A DNA stretch of 64,000 bases from positions 32,726 to 96,725 of the forward strand of contig JAFSMO010000085.1 in assembly GCA_017447865.1 (NCBI GenBank), given 5' to 3'. Numbering within the stretch: position 1 is the first letter of the stretch; each line of letters starts with the position of its first letter. Source of the DNA: Thermoguttaceae bacterium. Its GTDB lineage: Bacteria; Planctomycetota; Planctomycetia; Pirellulales; Thermoguttaceae. The notes beneath the pieces were generated by a model, which saw only the letters and a program-made list of their open reading frames with translations, did no database searches and was not told the DNA's origin. Below, one piece after another: positions 60,593 to 64,000 of this stretch. Both the position numbers and the translations under genes were made by a program.

Positions 60593-61576
60593 TCATTCGT
60601 TGAATTTAAGGGCCTCAAGGTTTTCGCGCATCACGGAAAAGTAGTCCGCCCCCGCGTCGAGCTGGTCCTGAGGGAGCGACTCAAGCGTGTGGAGAACGCC
60701 GACTTTCACGCCCGTTTCGCGTGCGATCGTCTCGGCCCCCTTCGAGCTCTCCGACGAGGCCGCGTAAATGACCGGGATCTGGTTTTCCCTGATGAACGCG
60801 ATGATCTTCACCATCTGCGCCGGCGACGGGTCGGAGTACGCGCTGTACCCCTCCAGCGCGACCTGTTCCAGCCCGTAATCCCGGCACAAGTACCAGAACG
60901 CGCTGTGCGCCACGACCAGCTTCCGGTTCTTCAGGTCCTTCGTGACGGCCTCGAACTCCGCGTCCAGAGCGTCGCACTCGGCCTCGTACTTCGCGGCATT
61001 CGCCTGGTACTTTTCGGCATTTTTCGGGTCCAGCTCGCAGAAGAACTCGGTCAGATCGGTCAGGATATTCTTCATGTTGCGGGCGGAAAGCCAAATATGC
61101 GGGTCCGCGCCGTGAGCGTGGTCGTGGTCGTGATGGTCATGCGCGTCGTGGTGGTGATGGTCGTGGTGGTCGTGATGATGGCCGCAGGAACATTCGTGCG
61201 TCCCGCCGAGTTCGACCGAGTTGGCGGCGACAAAGACCGGGATCTTGCGCTTTTCGAGCAGCGGCTGGACCTTTTCGGTCCACTCTTCCAGCTCGGCGCC
61301 GTTCATGAGGAAGGCGTCGGCGCGCGTCATTTCGAGGACTTTTTTCGGCGTGGGCTCCCAGCTGTGTACGTCGGCCCCGGGCGGCATGACGCACACGACG
61401 TCCATCTCGTCGCCGACGATTTTCTGAGCGAAATCGGCCAGAAGGTAAAAACTCGCGCAGACGGTCTTCCGCCCGTCCCGGACGTTCTTCGGGACCATCT
61501 CGCAGCTGCTCAGCAGACAGAGCGCCATCAGACCGATCAAAAGAGCCGAAATGATGTGAAATTTAGACCAGAACAT
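60593..61576 (-). CDS. znuA: zinc/manganese ABC transporter substrate-binding lipoprotein
   Basis: This 327-aa solute-binding protein of the ZnuA/TroA family carries a lipobox after LLSSC (Cys25). The metal-binding residues include His71 in GADVHSWEP and a later His in VVAHSAFWYL (about 220), with the Glu/Asp in the C-terminal lobe. A His/Asp-rich loop (HHHDHHDHHHHDAHDHHDHD, about 133-152) typical of Zn-binding ZnuA lies between the lobes. The family delivers Zn(II) to ZnuBC. It starts the transcript that continues through znuC and three hypotheticals. Confidence 0.9.
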   Translation of the reverse strand: MFWSKFHIISALLIGLMALCLLSSCEMVPKNVRDGRKTVCASFYLLADFAQKIVGDEMDVVCVMPPGADVHSWEPTPKKVLEMTRADAFLMNGAELEEWTEKVQPLLEKRKIPVFVAANSVELGGTHECSCGHHHDHHDHHHHDAHDHHDHDHAHGADPHIWLSARNMKNILTDLTEFFCELDPKNAEKYQANAAKYEAECDALDAEFEAVTKDLKNRKLVVAHSAFWYLCRDYGLEQVALEGYSAYSDPSPAQMVKIIAFIRENQIPVIYAASSESSKGAETIARETGVKVGVLHTLESLPQDQLDAGADYFSVMRENLEALKFNE

Positions 61577-61611
61577 AAAAATTCCCCCCTTATTTTCTCG
61601 ATGATTCCTAA

Positions 61612-61639
61612 ATTATACTGAATTAAAGAGGAAATACAA
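61612..61639 (-). promoter_or_regulatory. sigma70-type promoter of znuA-znuC
   Basis: TTGTAT, 16-nt spacer, TATAAT on the minus strand, 36 nt before the ATG at 61576. The AT-rich stretch around -10 (AATTATACTGAATTAAAG) could hold a Zur/Fur-type operator, but no dyad clear enough to call is visible. Confidence 0.65.
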
Positions 61640-61650
61640 GGGGGGGAGAG

Positions 61651-61776
61651 GGAGTGGAGTGTGGAGGGTGGAGTGTGGAGTTAAAAAGCCTTCGGCTTTT
61701 ATGGGGGGAAGTCTTTCTGAAGGCCACGTTACGCGCCAGCGTCAACTCCACTCTCCACACTCCACACTCCACACTT
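61651..61776. repeat. TGTGGAGTGTGGAG-type element, copy 2 (inverted)
   Basis: GGAGTGTGGAGGGTGGAGTG runs and their complement enclose TTAAAAAGCCTTCGGCTTTT and CGTTACGCGCCAGCGTCAAC. It is the reverse complement of the element at 53551-53709, so the two copies bracket the 53.7-61.6 kb region in opposite orientation. Confidence 0.82.
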
Positions 61777-61778
61777 AA

Positions 61779-62615
61779 TCAGAATCCCATCACGACCATC
61801 CAGGCGTACACGCGGTCGAGCCAGGCTTTGTAGTGTTCCGGGCCGCGGACGCCGCCGAAGCCGTGCGTCACGTTCGCGTAGATGTGGAGCTCTGCCGGGA
61901 CGTTCATCGTGCGCAGTTTGTGGTAAACCACCACCGAACCCATCGGGGAGTAGTGGTCAACATCGCCGTGAATGAGGCACATTGGCGGGGTTTTGGCGTC
62001 GAACGCGAAGTCGTTGACCATCGTCGAATTGTTGCCTTTGCCTTCGTTCGGGCCGTTACTGCCGTCCTCCAGCACGTAGGCCGGGTAAACCGGGATCGCA
62101 AAATTCACGTGGCACGGGATCTGATCGATCTCATCGACCGGCTCGTAAGCGGGCGTCTGGCTCGACGTGGCGGTCATGAGGCACAGGTGACCACCGGCGG
62201 AGAAACCGGTGCAGCCGATTTTTTCCGGGTTGATCCCCAGTTCGGCGGCTTTAGAGCGGACGATGCGCACTGCGCGCTGGGCGTCCTGCCAGGCGGTGAC
62301 GTGCTTCGCGACGAGCTTCGGACGCGGGACACGGTAGCGAATAATGACCGCGGTGATCCCCTTTTCATTGTAGAAATTGGCGATCTGGGTGCCTTCGTGC
62401 TGGTCGCAGCATTCCTTGTAGCCGCCGCCCGGGAACACGATCATGCAAGTGTCCGACTTTTTCTCAGCCGGGACGCAGATCTCGTAGGTCGGGATCGACT
62501 GGTGGTCTTCAAAACCCGGGATTTTCCCTTCGGGCCAAAGGTTGACGCGTTCGCCGGCCAGCGCGAGCGTGGTCATCGCGGCGAGAAACAGGACGGAAAA
62601 AAGGATTTTTTTCAT
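61779..62615 (-). CDS. secreted alpha/beta hydrolase, carboxylesterase/acetylxylan esterase-like
   Basis: This 278-aa exported esterase has a signal peptide MKKILFSVLFLAAMTTLALAG. The oxyanion loop FPGGGY (about 60-65), nucleophile elbow GFSAGGH (about 137-143, Ser about 139), acid residue in GDVDHYSP (about 218-225) and His in VTHGFGG (about 250-256) follow the pattern of BD-FAE-like/hormone-sensitive-lipase-related esterases. It should deacetylate or de-esterify a polysaccharide outside the cytoplasm. It has a consensus promoter and diverges from the NIPSNAP gene. Confidence 0.85.
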   Translation of the reverse strand: MKKILFSVLFLAAMTTLALAGERVNLWPEGKIPGFEDHQSIPTYEICVPAEKKSDTCMIVFPGGGYKECCDQHEGTQIANFYNEKGITAVIIRYRVPRPKLVAKHVTAWQDAQRAVRIVRSKAAELGINPEKIGCTGFSAGGHLCLMTATSSQTPAYEPVDEIDQIPCHVNFAIPVYPAYVLEDGSNGPNEGKGNNSTMVNDFAFDAKTPPMCLIHGDVDHYSPMGSVVVYHKLRTMNVPAELHIYANVTHGFGGVRGPEHYKAWLDRVYAWMVVMGF

Positions 62616-62686
62616 GATGATTCCTTGAATTGAAAAAATGGGGGGTAAAAAAACGGACGACGCCGACGTTCATCCTCAAAAACCCC

Positions 62687-62715
62687 AGTGTAGCACAATT
62701 TTTCGGACTTTTCAA
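62687..62715 (-). promoter_or_regulatory. sigma70-type promoter of the esterase gene
   Basis: TTGAAA, 17-nt spacer, TACACT on the minus strand, 72 nt before the ATG at 62615. Confidence 0.7.
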
Positions 62716-62748
62716 CCCCCTCCACCCAAAATTTTTTATCGGAGGGGC

Positions 62749-62777
62749 TTGAAATTTCTGAAATTTTGTGCTAAACT
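62749..62777 (+). promoter_or_regulatory. sigma70-type promoter of the NIPSNAP gene
   Basis: TTGAAA, 17-nt spacer, TAAACT, 57 nt before the ATG at 62834. It shares the TTGAAA -35 with the divergent promoter 34 bp away; AAGGAG precedes the start codon. Confidence 0.7.
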
Positions 62778-62833
62778 AAACAAAATAGTCCATTCTGTCG
62801 AAAAAATCCCCTAATTTTAAGGAGTTCCCCCCC

Positions 62834-63640
62834 ATGAAAAGACGTGAATTCTTGACCACCGGCGCGGCGGCCGCGGTCGCTGGCTCATTTCTTCAGTCCG
62901 AGACCGCGCAGGCGGACGATCCGGCTTCCGGCCGCGAGCTGATCGAAGTCCGGATCCTTTACACCGAATCGGAAGACGCCAAAAAACGCCTTCTGGAACG
63001 CTGCGACCAGATACTGATCCCGGCCCATCAAAAGCTCGGCTTCCGCAAAACGGGCGTTTTCTCCGTGAATCAGGAACTTCACGAAAACGATAAAAATTTC
63101 GATCCGATCTACGCTAACGCGGTTTTCGTCATGACCTCGGCCAAAACGTTTGACCAGCTCGAGGCGTTTCACGAAGTCCTGCACACGACGGCCGACGCGG
63201 ACCGCCGGATCCAGACGTTTGCCGAGGACGCGCTTTACACCAATTTTGAGTCGTCGCTCCTGCGTGCGTTTCCGCACTGTCCGACGCTAGAAGTGCCGAA
63301 CCTTTCGCCGGACCGCGTGGTCCAGTTCCGCCGGTACTTCAGCCCCTCGTGCGACCGCAACCGCGCCAAGCGTACGATGTTCGACGTGGCGGGCGAGCTG
63401 GAGATCTTCAAGAGCTGCGAAATGCTCCCGGTTTTCTTCGGTGAAATGCTTTACGGGCCGTTCATGCCGAACATTTCGTACGTGCTGAGCTTCAGGAATA
63501 ACGACGAGCGCGTTGCGAACTGGAAGAAATTCGTCGAGTCGGACGCCTGGAAGGAACTGAGGGTCAAGCCGGAATTCAAGGACACGGCGACGAAGATCCG
63601 GAATCTGTTCCTGAAACCGACGCCCGGGTCGGAGATTTAA
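62834..63640 (+). CDS. Tat-exported NIPSNAP family protein
   Basis: This is a 268-aa protein with a twin-arginine signal (MKRREFLTTGAAAAVAGSF, cleavage near 27). Two NIPSNAP modules are visible: the first about 35-140 (ELIEVRILYTESEDAKKRLL... HQKLGFRKTGVFSV) and the second about 155-265 (RVVQFRRYFSPSC... and LSFRNNDERVANWKKFV... DAWKEL), each with the ferredoxin-like alpha/beta pattern and the D-x-x-R-x-x-x-W segment. The family's biochemical role is unknown. In planctomycetes such exported NIPSNAPs commonly lie near Gfo/Idh/MocA or sugar genes. Confidence 0.85.
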   Translation: MKRREFLTTGAAAAVAGSFLQSETAQADDPASGRELIEVRILYTESEDAKKRLLERCDQILIPAHQKLGFRKTGVFSVNQELHENDKNFDPIYANAVFVMTSAKTFDQLEAFHEVLHTTADADRRIQTFAEDALYTNFESSLLRAFPHCPTLEVPNLSPDRVVQFRRYFSPSCDRNRAKRTMFDVAGELEIFKSCEMLPVFFGEMLYGPFMPNISYVLSFRNNDERVANWKKFVESDAWKELRVKPEFKDTATKIRNLFLKPTPGSEI

Positions 63641-63645
63641 ATAAA

Positions 63646-64000
63646 TGAAAGGCGGTAATGAAGGCCGAAGGCCGGAATTACGCGTAAATGGAAGGCGGTA
63701 ATGGAGGCCGGAGGCCGGAATTACGCGCCGGTTTCCTTGCGACTGATTTGACCCGGCGCGTAATTCCGTGCTTCGCACTCCATTACCGCCTCCCACCGAA
63801 ATTCCCGATTTAACCCGGCGCGTAATTCCGTGCTTCGCACTCCATTACCGCCTCCCAACGAGTTCCTGATTCCACCCGGCGCGTAATTCCGTGCTTCGCA
63901 CTCCATTACCGCCTCCCAACGAGTTCCTGATTCCACCCGGCGCGTAATTCCGTGCTTCGCACTCCATTACCGCCTCCCAACGAAATTCCCGATCCAACCC
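63646..64000. repeat. GGCGGTAATGGA element expanded into a tandem array, continuing past the right edge
   Basis: Two left-arm halves (about 63650-63692 and 63693-63735) are followed by four right-arm units, starting CCCGGCGCGTAATTCCGTGC at 63752, 63814, 63875 and 63936, period 61-62 nt. Each unit has a 44-nt conserved part ending TCCATTACCGCCTCCCA and a 17-nt variable joint. The inner hairpin of the right units is GTGC-GAA-GCAC. A fifth unit begins at 63998. Units two and three are nearly identical, suggesting recent expansion. Confidence 0.88.

Noticed and set aside
63752..64000. Regular 61-62 nt periodicity resembling a CRISPR array
   Set aside because: The spacers (about 17 nt) are similar to one another and too short, repeats are 44 nt and part of a palindromic element found elsewhere, and no cas genes are present.

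Overview
The window looks like a chromosomal segment of a Planctomycetota bacterium, probably of the Thermoguttaceae/Pirellulales type. The reasons are two Tat-exported Gfo/Idh/MocA oxidoreductases, a Tat-exported NIPSNAP protein, many secreted carbohydrate-active proteins, planctomycete-style leucine-rich-repeat proteins and many short dispersed intergenic repeats. This taxonomy is inferred from gene content. No rRNA or tRNA gene was recognised.

Layout. 1-10.3 kb: a secreted protein running off the left edge, an M24 peptidase, a lid-less Hsp70 translationally coupled to mnmE, two secreted hydrolases and a PPi-type phosphofructokinase. 10.8-17.4 kb: a plus-strand saccharide cluster (a 744-aa secreted protein, a glucose-dehydrogenase-like SDR, two tandem GH16-like proteins, a DUF1294 membrane protein and an Asp-box sialidase-like protein). 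17.4-29.4 kb: an unbroken minus-strand run. It holds a SLOG-domain protein, a Gfo/Idh/MocA protein, a 7-kb island of small acidic or membrane hypotheticals resembling orphan toxin-immunity genes, an LRR protein and a large secreted protein. 29.8-37.9 kb: an HD hydrolase, an ankyrin protein and a minus-strand sugar locus (BspA-type LRR, GH95-like enzyme, sodium:solute symporter, LRR protein). 38-40 kb: cysteine synthase and mannonate dehydratase. 40.2-47 kb: the translation block rpsB-tsf-pyrH-frr, with a secreted glycosidase-like gene inserted between pyrH and frr, then an RsuA-type pseudouridine synthase. 47-55 kb: an SDR, a PDZ protein, two exported Gfo/Idh/MocA enzymes, and A24 peptidase, shikimate kinase and PrsW. 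55.5-61.6 kb: a zinc ABC importer split by four unrelated genes. 61.8-64 kb: a secreted esterase divergent from a NIPSNAP protein, then a tandem repeat array running off the right edge.

The genes fit a saccharide-degrading lifestyle: exported lyase- or hydrolase-like enzymes release sugars, SSS imports them, and mannonate dehydratase and PPi-phosphofructokinase feed central metabolism. Sigma70-like promoters are easy to find, several with the extended -10 box TGGTATAAT. Much of the intergenic DNA consists of at least six families of palindromic repeats. One of them, starting GGCGGTAATGGA, carries a small hairpin whose stem covaries between copies. The observations most worth following are that repeat, the immunity-like island with its segmental duplication, and the interrupted zinc-uptake locus.
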